Counted from the stretch's first letter, positions 1-8,580 are shown. The stretch is DNA of 46,643 nucleotides from Clostridia bacterium (GCA_028720145.1 JAQYLJ010000030.1:1-46643), one strand, 5' to 3'. Numbers and translations are program-made. Notes: generated from the letters alone by a model not told the origin.

Positions 1-113
1 GAGGACATGGTTCTGTGCGGTTCATCGGTCTGCAATTCAACTCCATTTGGTAGACTAAATTCCGTATTTTCGGCGGGAGCAAGCCCTCGCCCTACGATGA
101 GATACTGTCCCTT

Positions 114-309
114 GGCTCCCTCCGAGAGGGGGCTGCCGCGCAGGGGCGCGGCTGGGGGAGAGTGCGGTAGAAAAGAGGTACAAGGTCGTAACCCTCGCGA
201 GACACGGGCTCCTTCCGTCACGGCTCCGCCGTGCCACCTCCCTCCCGGATGGAGGCATGACCCTCTCCGTCACGCTCCGCGCGCCACCTCTCCCAAAGTG
301 AGAGGCATT
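114..309 (+). repeat. 196-bp composite intergenic repeat, copy A
   Basis: Near-identical to 1841-2038. It strings together several hairpin elements: a GAGAGGG-containing dyad, a block ending GCGGTAGAAAAGAGGTACA, a CCTTCCGTCACGGCTCCGCC element, and a CTCTCCGTCACGCTCCG element. The CCTTCCGTCACGG part also occurs inverted at about 2534-2585, so its components move or copy separately. Confidence 0.75.
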
Positions 310-340
310 TTACGGCGGGAGCAAGCCCCCGCCCTACGAG

Positions 341-541
341 GAGAAATCTTCTCACTTCGTCGCAAGACGAAACTTCACTTTGCGTCAGCAAAACGTCACT
401 TTCCGCAGAGCAGAAAACGTCACCTTACGGCGGAAGCAAGCCCCCGCCCTACGGGGAGAAATCTTCTCACTTCGTCACAAGACGAAACTTCACTTTGCGT
501 CGGCAAAACTTCACTTTCCGCAGAGCAGAAAACTTCACCTT
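341..541 (+). repeat. Hairpin array with constant ACTTCAC linker, cluster A
   Basis: Short palindromes with different stems (CTTCGTC/GACGAAG, TTTGC/GCAAA, and TTTCCGC with AGAGCAGAAA as an imperfect partner) alternate with the linker AACTTCAC or AACGTCAC. The same design returns at 2040-2480 and, inverted, at 25498-25640. Confidence 0.75.
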
Positions 542-599
542 ACGGCGGGAGCAAGCCCCCACTTGACAGGTCGCAAAAATGGCTCCGTTTTCGCGGGGG

Positions 600-627
600 T
601 TGATTTTTCCCGAATAAAGAGTATAAT
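600..627 (+). promoter_or_regulatory. Sigma-A-type promoter of the XRE gene
   Basis: TTGATT (600-605), a 16-bp spacer and a perfect TATAAT (622-627). Transcription would be expected to start near 634, only about 3 nt before the ATG at 637. Confidence 0.7.
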
Positions 628-636
628 AGAGTTGCT

Positions 637-1218
637 ATGGAACTTGAACAAATTGTTTCCACCAACTTGACAGCACTCAGAAAACAGCACGGTTGGACAC
701 AAGCGGAACTCGCGGAGAAAATACACTACTCCGATAAGTCCGTCTCCAAATGGGAGCGGGGAGAAGCACTTCCGGACTTAAAGGTTCTGAAAACCCTGGC
801 GGAACTCTATGGGGTCACCGTGGATTTCTTTCTGAATGAGAATGCTCTCGACGAGCCGAATGCCTATATCGCGACCGAGTCGAAACTGCGCTACCAGATT
901 TGGGTGACGCTCCTCGCGGTCTGTATCGTATGGCTGAGCGCGACCATCTTCTTTGTTTATCAGCTCATCAACAACAACACCTCGTTCTGGACGGCGTTCG
1001 TATGGGCGGTGCCCGGGACGGCATTCATTCTTCTCTATTTCGATTACCGTTTTTTCCACGGGAAATGCCGATTCTTCATCTGTTCGGTGTTCCTTTGGGG
1101 ACTCATCACCGCCGTCTTTTTGCAGTGGTTGGAGTACGGTCTGTGGGCGCTCTACTTCATCGGCGTGCCCGCACAGATTGCCCTTGTGCTCATGCATCAG
1201 ATTCGCCGCAGTCGGTAA
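637..1218 (+). CDS. XRE-family helix-turn-helix regulator with membrane domain
   Basis: Residues 6-61 form a Cro/C1-type helix-turn-helix (TQAELAEKIHYSDKSVSKWE with the usual WERG turn), a DNA-binding domain of the XRE family. Residues 87-187 hold about four hydrophobic segments, so the protein is probably a membrane-anchored transcription factor, a layout common in Firmicutes. The start at 637 fits the family N-terminus; no Shine-Dalgarno sequence is visible, and the promoter lies almost directly on the ATG. The gene stands alone between repeat-filled spacers and ends in a strong terminator. The signal it senses is unknown. Confidence 0.85.
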   Translation: MELEQIVSTNLTALRKQHGWTQAELAEKIHYSDKSVSKWERGEALPDLKVLKTLAELYGVTVDFFLNENALDEPNAYIATESKLRYQIWVTLLAVCIVWLSATIFFVYQLINNNTSFWTAFVWAVPGTAFILLYFDYRFFHGKCRFFICSVFLWGLITAVFLQWLEYGLWALYFIGVPAQIALVLMHQIRRSR

Positions 1219-1258
1219 TCCTCTGCCAAGACATGAGAATAAGACAAAAAGATATCAT

Positions 1259-1286
1259 TCAAAAACGCCCTTCGGGGCGTTTTTCT
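1259..1286 (+). terminator. Rho-independent terminator of the XRE gene
   Basis: Stem AAAACGCCC / GGGCGTTTT with a TTCG tetraloop, followed by a T-rich run. Confidence 0.9.
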
Positions 1287-1840
1287 TTGTTTTGAAGGGG
1301 AGTCTCTTTCGGGCGTGGCGGGCTTTTTTCTCTTTGTCAAGGAAAAACCCCCGTTTTTTCACGAATCGGACAACAGACCCGTGTAACGAACAGGAAAACA
1401 AAGAACGACAAAAAAACAGGGCAAAATAAAAATAGTTATTTACAAAAACGGCAAAAATCGCCCCGATTCTACGATTAGGAGAGCCAAATTCTACTCCTCC
1501 GCGGTGCCGCTCCCCTTTTTCGGGAGTCGACTCTCGAAGAATAGGTTGCCATTGTTTCGGTTTTTTCGTACACTAACCCCGGACAGAAAACGGGCGCGAC
1601 GCATGACGGCAATCGACGCGCGGACGAACACGCGCAAAATCGGCTCGCCCTTTGGGAGAGCTCCCGACGAAGTCGGGTGAGAGGGTGCAATACCCAAAGA
1701 CGCGCACCGATATGGATCTTTTTCTGCGTTCTATTCCCCTCTCCGTCACGCTTGCGCGCGCCACCTCTCCCGAGGTGAGAGTCAGTTTATCATCGCAACG
1801 CACTACACAACCATGCCCCAACAATAAGAGGTTCTTATTT

Positions 1841-2038
1841 GGCTCCCTCCGAGAGGGGGCTGCCGCGCAGGGGGCGCGGTTGGGGGAGATTGCGGTAGAA
1901 AAGAGGTACAAGGTCGTAACCCTCGCGAGACGCGGGCTCCTTCCGTCACGGCTCCGCCGTGCCACCTCCCTCCCGGAGGGAGGCATGACCCTCTCCGTCA
2001 CGCTCCGCCGTGCCACCTCTCCCTGAGTGAGAGGCATT
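1841..2038 (+). repeat. Composite intergenic repeat, copy B
   Basis: Second copy of the 114-309 element in the same orientation, with a few substitutions and one or two length differences. Its 3' end runs into an ACTTCAC-type hairpin array, as copy A does. Confidence 0.75.
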
Positions 2039-2039
2039 C

Positions 2040-2480
2040 TTCTCACATCATCAAAGACGAAACTTCGCGTTCCGCAAAGCGGAAAACGTCGCTGCGGCGC
2101 ACACGCACAGCTACCCTTTGCATCATACCGTAGGGCGGGGGCTTGCTCCCGCCGAACAAACGAAAAAATCCACCCCATTCGCAAGACTGAGGAATGATGG
2201 ATTCTATTTATCACCATTCACGCTGTACTCTGTTCTGCCGACAGGACGGCGGGAGCAAGCCCCCGCCCTACGAAGAGAAATCTTCTCACTTCGTCGCAAG
2301 ATGAAACTTCACTTTCCGCAAAGCGGAAAACTTCACCTTACGGCGGGAGCAAGCCCCGCCCTACGAGGAGAAATCTTCTCACTTCGGCGTGAGCCGAAAC
2401 TTCACTTTCCGCGGAGCGGAAAACTTCACTTTGCATCAGCAAAACTTCACTTTCCGCGAATCGGAAAACTTCACCTTTCG
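2040..2480 (+). repeat. Hairpin array with ACTTCAC linker, cluster B
   Basis: Same architecture as 341-541. Stems such as TTTCCGC/GCGGAAA, TTTGC/GCAAA and CTTCGTC/GACGAAG are joined by AACTTCAC linkers, with GGCGGGAGCAAGCC palindromes interspersed. The linkers are conserved while the stems change. Confidence 0.7.
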
Positions 2481-2670
2481 GTGGGAGCAAACCCCCACCC
2501 TACAATAAGGAAGTATCTCACCGCATCGCTCTCTGCCTCCCTTGTGCAAAGGGAGGTGGCACGGCGGAGCCGTGACGGAAGGATTGTGAGGTGCTCGCCT
2601 CATAATAGAATCAACGATAAGATATTCTGACAGATCATTCATTCACGAAACAGACGAAACAGATCATTTA

Positions 2671-2691
2671 TTTGATTTTTTGAAAATCAAA
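2671..2691. promoter_or_regulatory. AT-rich palindrome upstream of the glycolipid operon
   Basis: TTTGATTTT - TTG - AAAATCAAA is a perfect 9-bp inverted repeat 45 bp before the first operon gene. It could be an operator; I could not place a convincing promoter around it. Confidence 0.3.
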
Positions 2692-2735
2692 TTGCAAACC
2701 GAATTTTTAAGTATCGAACGAAAGGAGGAGACCGC

Positions 2736-3446
2736 ATGGAACATACGAAAATGCCCGCGAAGACGGGCGCGGCTTACACGAATGGCGCGCAGTCGGCGCA
2801 AAATGACGCGCGCGAGTACCGCAAGGTCGGCTTTTTCCGCCGTGTGTGCTCTTCCCTCGTCTATTACCTCTATTACCGACCGAAAGCGGCACTGATTTTG
2901 CATTTCCGTTATCGGTGGCACCTCGAGGGGAAACGCCTGCTGCGCGGGTTCCGCAAACGCGGGGTCTTCTTCTATGGGAACCTGACGGGGACATCCCTCG
3001 ACCTTTATCTCCCCGCGCGGCTCTCGCGCAAACCCGTCCTGCTTCCCGCCTCCCGACAGATGGTCGAGGATAGGGGCAGTCCCGTGCGGGCACTCTGCGG
3101 AATGCTCCGCACCCCCGAGACGCGCGCATCCTACCGCCCGTTCCTCGAACGGCTCGAAAAACATACGGTCAAGCGCGGCGCGGTGGTGGTCTATCCCTAC
3201 AAGCCGACCGACACGGCGGCGTTCCTCTATCCCGTGCGCTTTGACGAGGCGGCATTCCTCTTCGCCACCGTGGTGAAGACCGATGCGCGCGGACGCACGC
3301 GTGCCGTGACCTATCTCGATGGTCCGTTCTATGCGGACGACACGCTCCCCCGCCACGAGCGGGCGAAAGACCTCGCGTCTCGGCTCCGCCGTGCGGCGGA
3401 CAGTCGGCTTTCGGGCGAGGAAACTCCGCGAGGTGACGCACAATGA
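2736..3446 (+). CDS. PlsC-like acyltransferase paralogue lacking catalytic motifs
   Basis: This 236-residue protein is related to its downstream neighbour. Both end in a block reading VTYLDGPFY or VTYIDGPFY, and both carry an FFYGN/FLYGN block. Glycerolipid acyltransferases of the PlsC family use a His-Asp motif. Where the next gene has NHTQPIGD (His 91), this one reads NLTGTSLD (residues 82-89), so the His is a Leu while the Asp is kept. The second motif, YPEAH next door, is YPYKP here (153-157). A catalytically dead partner or divergent enzyme is the simplest reading. A strong AAAGGAGG site precedes the ATG, and the stop overlaps the next start (ATGA). Confidence 0.75.
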   Translation: MEHTKMPAKTGAAYTNGAQSAQNDAREYRKVGFFRRVCSSLVYYLYYRPKAALILHFRYRWHLEGKRLLRGFRKRGVFFYGNLTGTSLDLYLPARLSRKPVLLPASRQMVEDRGSPVRALCGMLRTPETRASYRPFLERLEKHTVKRGAVVVYPYKPTDTAAFLYPVRFDEAAFLFATVVKTDARGRTRAVTYLDGPFYADDTLPRHERAKDLASRLRRAADSRLSGEETPRGDAQ

Positions 3447-4231
3447 AAAAAGAAACAGAGCCGCGCGTCATCTATTTTACGGACGAACTCCACGAGGAAT
3501 TCTCCGAGGCGGTCATTCCGCCGAAACCCATCGACGAGAACTGGGTGTATGTACACACCTCTCCTTGGAAGAAGTTTACCCACTTCTTTTGGTACCGCAT
3601 GGTCGCGACCCCGATCGCGTTCTTCTATCTGAAATGTAAGTTTCATCACAAGATAGTCGGGCGGGAAAAACTCAAACACAAAAAGAACGAGGGATATTTC
3701 CTCTACGGCAATCATACCCAACCCATCGGGGACGCGCTCATCCCCACTTTCCTCTCCATGCCGAAACACGCCTATGTGGTGGTGAACCCGAGTAACCTGA
3801 ATGTCCCTGTCGTGGGACCCGTCACGCCCAGTCTCGGCGCACTCCCGCTCCCCGGCAACATGGCGGCGGCGAAAAACTTTGCCCGCGCCATTGAGACGCG
3901 GTACCGCGAGGGGCGCGCGGTGGTGATCTATCCCGAGGCGCATATTTGGCCGTATTATACCGGGATTCGCCCGTTCCCAGACGATTCGTTTTCCTATCCC
4001 ATTCGCCTGGGCGCGCCGGTCTATTGTTTCACCAATACCTATCAGAGACGAAAGCACGGAAAGAAACCGCGCATCGTCACCTATATTGACGGTCCGTTCT
4101 ACCCCGACGAGAATCTCACGGGCGCCGCGCGGCGGCGAGACCTCCGCGACCGCGTATACGCGCAGATGAAGACGCGGAGCGAAAACAGCACGGTGGAAGT
4201 CATCCGTTATGTACGAAAGGAGTCGCAATGA
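3443..4231 (+). CDS. PlsC-family (lysophospholipid-type) acyltransferase
   Basis: The 262-residue protein has the acyltransferase signature FLYGNHTQPIGD (His 91, Asp 97) and YPEAHIWPY (163-171), with a membrane-active hydrophobic stretch near 55-66. PlsC enzymes move an acyl group from acyl-ACP or acyl-CoA to a hydroxyl of a lysolipid at the cytoplasmic face of the membrane. The His-to-Asp spacing is one residue longer than the textbook HX4D, as in the upstream paralogue. It overlaps both neighbours by 4 bp, so the operon is translationally coupled. The acceptor is unknown; the glycosyltransferases downstream suggest a glycolipid. Confidence 0.85.
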   Translation: MKKETEPRVIYFTDELHEEFSEAVIPPKPIDENWVYVHTSPWKKFTHFFWYRMVATPIAFFYLKCKFHHKIVGREKLKHKKNEGYFLYGNHTQPIGDALIPTFLSMPKHAYVVVNPSNLNVPVVGPVTPSLGALPLPGNMAAAKNFARAIETRYREGRAVVIYPEAHIWPYYTGIRPFPDDSFSYPIRLGAPVYCFTNTYQRRKHGKKPRIVTYIDGPFYPDENLTGAARRRDLRDRVYAQMKTRSENSTVEVIRYVRKESQ

Positions 4232-5079
4232 CCAATTTACTCTTTGCCGGAAATGACAAGGTGTTCGACGGGATTCTGACCTGTCTTCTGTCCATCTTTC
4301 GGCGCAGTCGGGAGACCAACCATTATCGGGTCTACATTCTGACGATGGATGTCACCCGCATTCGCCCCGATTACATTCCGATTTCAAACGAAAAAATTGC
4401 GTTTCTCAACCGCGTGGCGGCGCAGTACGGGGACGATAACCTCGTCACCCGCATCGATGTGACCGATCTCTACGAAAAAGAACTCGCGGGCAGCCCGAAC
4501 GAGAGCGCCTACTGCTCCCCCTACACGCTGATTCGGCTCCTCGCCGACCTTATCCCCGAGCTGCCGGACGAGAAACTGCTCTACCTCGACGCGGACATTC
4601 TCTTCAACCGCGATATTTCGCTCCTCTACGACTACGATGTCACCGGGTACGAATACGCGGCGGCGAACGACCACTACGGGAAGTATCTCGTCAACCCCCG
4701 CTATATCAACGCGGGCGTGCTCCTCTTCAATATGCCGGAAGCCAAGCGCACGGGACTGTTCCGAAAAGCGCGGGCATGGCTGTGGAAGAAGAAACTCATG
4801 TTCAACGACCAGAGCGCGCTCATCCGTTCCACCACCCGCAAACGACTGCTCCCGCAGAAATGCAACGATCAGAAGTTTTTACACAAATCGACCATCGTGC
4901 GGCATTTTGCGAAGCGGCTCTTCTGGCTCCCCTACCCGCACACGGACAATATCAAACAATGGCATATCGAAAAAGTACACAAGGTATTCGGATATCATGT
5001 CTTCGACGACATTTTTGAGGAATATCTCGCGCTGAAAGACGCTTTTGAGAAAGAACAGGAGGTATCCTCTCATGAATGA
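4228..5079 (+). CDS. Glycosyltransferase family 8 protein
   Basis: A 283-residue GT8-type retaining glycosyltransferase. The N-terminus (NLLFAGNDKVFDGILTCLLS) starts the nucleotide-binding fold, and YLDADILF supplies the metal-binding D-x-D motif (Asp 121, Asp 123). INAGVLLFN near residue 160 and the NDQSAL block are usual for the family. It would transfer a sugar from a UDP-sugar in the cytoplasm. The start overlaps the previous stop, and the end overlaps the following gene by 8 bp. The donor and acceptor cannot be read from the sequence. Confidence 0.88.
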   Translation: MTNLLFAGNDKVFDGILTCLLSIFRRSRETNHYRVYILTMDVTRIRPDYIPISNEKIAFLNRVAAQYGDDNLVTRIDVTDLYEKELAGSPNESAYCSPYTLIRLLADLIPELPDEKLLYLDADILFNRDISLLYDYDVTGYEYAAANDHYGKYLVNPRYINAGVLLFNMPEAKRTGLFRKARAWLWKKKLMFNDQSALIRSTTRKRLLPQKCNDQKFLHKSTIVRHFAKRLFWLPYPHTDNIKQWHIEKVHKVFGYHVFDDIFEEYLALKDAFEKEQEVSSHE

Positions 5080-6850
5080 GACCATTTCGATTTTCTTTGC
5101 AGCCGATGACAACTTTGTCAAATATACCATGGTGGCGATCACCTCGCTGAAAGCGAACGCCAATCCCCGCCGCCGTTATCATATCCGTATTTTACAGACC
5201 CATGTCTCGGATATCTACCGCAACGCGTTCACGCACTTGCAGGACAAAAACTTCAAAATCGAGTTTGTGGATGTGACCGAATACATGGAGAAATACGGCT
5301 CCGCCATGCATGTCCGCGACTACTACACCAAGACGACCTATTTCCGCCTCTTCATCGCGCAAATGTTCCCGCACCTGAAAAAAGCCATCTATCTCGACAG
5401 CGATATGGTGGTTCTCGGCGATATCGCCGAACTCTACGATCAAGACCTCGGAGACAACTATGTCGCCGCCTGCCCCGAACAGGCGATGGCGCAGACCGAA
5501 GTCTACGGACACTATGTCGAGGCGGTCATGGGCATCGACCGCAACGAGTATTTCAACGCGGGGATGCTGGTCATCAACTGTGAACTGTTCCGTCGGGACA
5601 ATGTCCTCGGGAAATTCCTCGACCTGCTCGGGAAATACACCTTTGTCGTCACCCAGGACGAGGACTATCTGAATGTCATCTGCGAGGGGCGGGTCCTCTG
5701 GCTCTCGCCCGCGTGGAACACCGAGGTGTACGGGGAACTGCCCGTCGCGGAAGACGAGATGAAGATTATCCACTACATCATGGTGGCGAAACCTTGGCAT
5801 TTCCACGACTGTCGCCTGAAAGAATACTTCTGGAAGTACGCCGAACAGACCCCCATGGTCGACAAGATCCATGCGGAACTCGCCGCCTATACCGACCTCG
5901 AACGCGCACAGGACCTCGCGTCCTGCGACCGCCTCGCGGCGCTCGCCGAGAAAGAGGCGAAAAGAGAGGACAGTTACTTCCGCATCATGCACCCGGGTCT
6001 CGACCCCGAGCGCGTGAAAATCAAAAAAAAAATAGAGCGGTTTGAAAAGGAAGCGCGGTTCGACGAGGATGTCGAGGACGACCCGCCCACGCGCCAAATC
6101 AAACCGGGCGAGGTCGACTTCGAGAGAAAGACCCCTGCCGCCCGCCTCGGGGCGCGCATGGCGTTCGCCGCCGCACGCAAGTTCGTCGACCAACTGATAA
6201 AAGACGGGAAACTGCGGATCGCGGGCTACCCGGGCATCGAGCATTTCCAAAACCTGAAAAGCGGCGCGGTCGTGACCTGTAACCACTTCAACGCCTACGA
6301 CAGTTTCGCCATGCACCTCGCCTATGACGAGTCGAAGCAGAAGAAGAGACGCTTCTTCCGCGTGATTCGCGAGGGGAACTATACCAACTTCCCCGGGTTT
6401 TACGGGCTGCTCATGCGGAACTGCAACACCCTCCCGCTCTCGTCCAACCCCAAGGTCATGTCCGAGTTCGTCCATGCCACCTGCAATCTGCTGCGAGACG
6501 GGAACTTCGTACTCTTCTATCCCGAGCAGAGTATGTGGTGGAACTACCGCAAGCCGAAACCCCTGAAAAGCGGTGCGTTCCGTCTCGCGGCACGCAACCA
6601 TGTGCCGGTCCTGCCCTGCTTCATCACGATGGAGGACAGCGAGGATATCGGCGAGGACGGCTACCCCATTCAGATCTATACCGTCCATGTATCGGAGCCC
6701 ATCTATCCCGACCCGAATAAAACCATCACCGAAAACACCGAGATGATGATGAAAGAGAATTATCGGGTGTGGAAAGAAATCTACGAGAAGACCTACGGGG
6801 TACCGCTCACCTATACCTGCCCGAAAGAAAAACTCGAAGCACTCCTGTAA
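5072..6850 (+). CDS. GT8 glycosyltransferase - PlsC acyltransferase fusion
   Basis: A 592-residue two-domain protein. Residues 1 to about 270 are a GT8 domain (ISIFFAADDNFVKYTMVAI; D-x-D at Asp 109/Asp 111 in YLDSDMVVL; FNAGMLVIN). After a charged linker, residues about 370-592 form a PlsC acyltransferase with CNHFNAYD (His 405, Asp 410, canonical HX4D), FYPEQSMWW (Glu 485) and VPVLPCFI. It could glycosylate an acceptor and acylate the product, or join a larger complex with the three upstream gene products. The ATG at 5072 is chosen over a TTG at 5045 because AGGAGG sits 9 nt before it. A hairpin terminator follows. Confidence 0.88.
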   Translation: MNETISIFFAADDNFVKYTMVAITSLKANANPRRRYHIRILQTHVSDIYRNAFTHLQDKNFKIEFVDVTEYMEKYGSAMHVRDYYTKTTYFRLFIAQMFPHLKKAIYLDSDMVVLGDIAELYDQDLGDNYVAACPEQAMAQTEVYGHYVEAVMGIDRNEYFNAGMLVINCELFRRDNVLGKFLDLLGKYTFVVTQDEDYLNVICEGRVLWLSPAWNTEVYGELPVAEDEMKIIHYIMVAKPWHFHDCRLKEYFWKYAEQTPMVDKIHAELAAYTDLERAQDLASCDRLAALAEKEAKREDSYFRIMHPGLDPERVKIKKKIERFEKEARFDEDVEDDPPTRQIKPGEVDFERKTPAARLGARMAFAAARKFVDQLIKDGKLRIAGYPGIEHFQNLKSGAVVTCNHFNAYDSFAMHLAYDESKQKKRRFFRVIREGNYTNFPGFYGLLMRNCNTLPLSSNPKVMSEFVHATCNLLRDGNFVLFYPEQSMWWNYRKPKPLKSGAFRLAARNHVPVLPCFITMEDSEDIGEDGYPIQIYTVHVSEPIYPDPNKTITENTEMMMKENYRVWKEIYEKTYGVPLTYTCPKEKLEALL

Positions 6851-6856
6851 ATAACG

Positions 6857-6892
6857 AGGCGGAGCCGCAAGAATGCGGCTCCGCTTTGCCTT
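6857..6892 (+). terminator. Hairpin terminator of the glycolipid operon
   Basis: A perfect 10-bp stem, GCGGAGCCGC / GCGGCTCCGC, with an AAGAAT loop. The T-tract after it is short (TTTGCCTT), so efficiency may be moderate. Confidence 0.65.
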
Positions 6893-7020
6893 ATGGTGAA
6901 AGAACTATCATGCACAACACCTGAAATACTTATGTCGCAAACCTGCTATCATGCGGTTTTGACACAAAGGAAATTGCCAAGTGAAGAGTAAGTTTGACCA
7001 TGCGTCCCGTGATTTATTTG

Positions 7021-7281
7021 CCTTCTCCTGCGGGAGAAGGGGGACCGCGTGAGCGGTGGATGAGGAGTTAGTGAAGAAAACAATGCTTCGCGTCAAAAAT
7101 AAATCCACTGAAAACGCCTCATCCGTCAGCCGATGGCTGACACCTTCTCCCACGGGAGAAGGCATAGGCGAGCGGTGGATGAGGAGTTAGAAGAGAAAAC
7201 AATGCTTCGCGTCAAAAATAAATCCACTGAAAACGCCTCATCCGTCAGCCGTCGGCTGACACCTTCTCCCGCGGGAGAAGG
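7021..7281 (+). repeat. Tandem 119-bp repeat bounded by CCTTCTCC palindromes
   Basis: Palindromes of the type CCTTCTCCCGCGGGAGAAGG flank units containing GCGGTGGATGAGGAGTTAG, AACAATGCTTCGCGTCAAAA and CATCCGTCAGCC. Two units repeat in tandem with an offset of 119 bp. A single inverted copy lies at 40619-40760. No transposase is present, so this is a non-autonomous repeat of unknown mobility. The rest of 6893-7384 shows nothing else clear. Confidence 0.75.
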
Positions 7282-7384
7282 CACGATCAGGGGATCATTT
7301 GCGATTCAAGATGAGTGAGGACTTCACGGAAACTGACGCTATCAAGTGTTGCACTTCTTGTGACAACCCACGCTGATAATCCCG

Positions 7385-8500
7385 TTAGTTTTTGAAATAC
7401 TGATAGAGATAACACGGAATCATGCCGTTATAGAGCTTCCGCACCTTGTCCGCCCGTTTCCCGTACAGGCGCTCGAAGCCCTCGTGCGAGGTGATGAGAT
7501 AGACCTGCCACGGGGAGAGGGAGCGGAAGTGCACCCCGAGCTCCCGATAGAGCCGCTCGACCTCCTCCGGCGTGGAGAGCCGTTCTCCGTACGGCGGATT
7601 CGTGACGATGGTGCCGCGGCGGTCGGGGGCGGAAATCTCCCGTGCGTCCGCCCGAAAGGTGCGTACCCAGTCCCCCACCCCTGCGCGCGCGACATTCGCG
7701 CGGGTGAGTTCCACACAGGCAGGGTCTAGGTCGGACGCGTAAATCTCGATGGCGGTATGGAGACGGGTGTCCGCCGCTTCCTCCCGCGCGCTGTCCCAGA
7801 GTTTTTTCGGGAACGCGGGAAACGCTTCGGCGGCAAAGTGCCGCCCTGCCCCCGGGGCGATATGATTCGCCAGCATCGCGGCTTCAATGGCGATGGTGCC
7901 CGAGCCGCACATGGGGTCCCACAGCAGGACATTCTCCCGCGGGCGGCTGTATGCGGCGATCGCCGCGGCGAGGGTCTCCCGCAGGGGTGCGGCATTCGCT
8001 TCGGGGCGGTAGCCGCGTTTATGGAGCGGGACACCACTTGTGTCAATCATGAGCGCGACTTCGTCTTTGAATAGGAAAAATTCGATTTGGTATTTGACCC
8101 CCGTCTCTTCAAACCGGCGGATGCCGTAGACCTCGCCGAGCCGTGTGACCACGGCTTTCTTAATAATGCTCTGACAGGCGGGGAGAGAGGTCAGAGCCGA
8201 GCGGATGCTGTGCCCTTTGACGGGGAAAGCGTCCTGCCGCCCGATCCACGCCTCCCACGGGAGCGCGCGCGTCCCCTCAAAGAGCTCGTCAAAGGTCGCG
8301 GCGCGGAACTCGCCCAGGTTGATATAGACCCGCTCGGCATAGCGGAGAAAGATGTTCGCGAGCGGTGCGGTCTCCTCGTCGCCGAGAAAGGTGACACGCC
8401 CGTCGATGGTTTTCTCTCGGTCGTAGCCGAGGGCGTCGATTTCCTCCCCGAGCAGGTGTTCCAGCCCGAACAGGCAGGTCGCCGTATAGCGGATACGCAT
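7385..8500 (-). CDS. THUMP-domain class I SAM-dependent RNA methyltransferase (RlmL/YpsC family)
   Basis: A 371-residue protein. The N-terminal part is a THUMP-type RNA-binding region (ending near VKYQIEFFLFKDEVALMIDTS). It is followed by a methyltransferase domain with the SAM-binding block LLWDPMCGSGTIAIEAA and the N6/N2-amino catalytic motif TNPPYGER. This is the architecture of the short Firmicutes relatives of E. coli RlmL, which makes m2G in 23S rRNA; the exact target base is inferred. Its AGGGGG Shine-Dalgarno and a good minus-strand promoter (8533-8561) support the start. It is transcribed away from ribF. Confidence 0.88.
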   Translation of the reverse strand: MRIRYTATCLFGLEHLLGEEIDALGYDREKTIDGRVTFLGDEETAPLANIFLRYAERVYINLGEFRAATFDELFEGTRALPWEAWIGRQDAFPVKGHSIRSALTSLPACQSIIKKAVVTRLGEVYGIRRFEETGVKYQIEFFLFKDEVALMIDTSGVPLHKRGYRPEANAAPLRETLAAAIAAYSRPRENVLLWDPMCGSGTIAIEAAMLANHIAPGAGRHFAAEAFPAFPKKLWDSAREEAADTRLHTAIEIYASDLDPACVELTRANVARAGVGDWVRTFRADAREISAPDRRGTIVTNPPYGERLSTPEEVERLYRELGVHFRSLSPWQVYLITSHEGFERLYGKRADKVRKLYNGMIPCYLYQYFKN

Positions 8501-8532
8501 ATTGCGTCCCCCTTTTTTGTTTCGTGCCTACG

Positions 8533-8561
8533 ATTGTAGCAAAGAATGCCGTATCTGTCAA
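8533..8561 (-). promoter_or_regulatory. Promoter of the RlmL-family gene
   Basis: Read on the minus strand: TTGACA (8561-8556), a 17-bp spacer and TACAAT (8538-8533). Near-consensus sigma-A promoter. Confidence 0.85.
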
Positions 8562-8580
8562 TTCCCGTGCCGACTGCCGA

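Larger units (their letters stand above)
1..599. repeat. Intergenic mosaic of short dispersed repeats
   Basis: No credible gene lies here. Four copies of a palindromic element (core GGCGGGAGCAAGCCCCCGCC then CTACG) start near 71, 312, 426 and 541, the last one truncated. A 196-bp composite repeat lies at 114-309 and a hairpin array at 341-541. Bases 48-96 resemble 25745-25796, including the string TTTGGTAGACT. The reading frames through this stretch translate repeats and are not supported as genes. Confidence 0.7.
1287..2670. repeat. 1.4-kb gene-free spacer with repeats
   Basis: Bases 1290-1500 are AT-rich and unremarkable. From 1640 to 2600 the DNA is built from the window's repeat families: a hairpin repeat near 1735-1790, the composite repeat (1841-2038), GGCGGGAGCAAGCC palindromes near 2129 (inverted), 2247, 2341 and 2479, an ACTTCAC hairpin array at 2040-2480, and a CTCCCTTGTGCAAAGGGAGG element with an ACGGCGGAGCCGT hairpin at 2534-2585. 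No reading frame here has a family match or a ribosome binding site. Confidence 0.7.

Noticed and set aside
7-603. 198-codon frame at the start of the window
   Set aside because: It runs through the intergenic repeats, and similar frames arise wherever those repeats occur.
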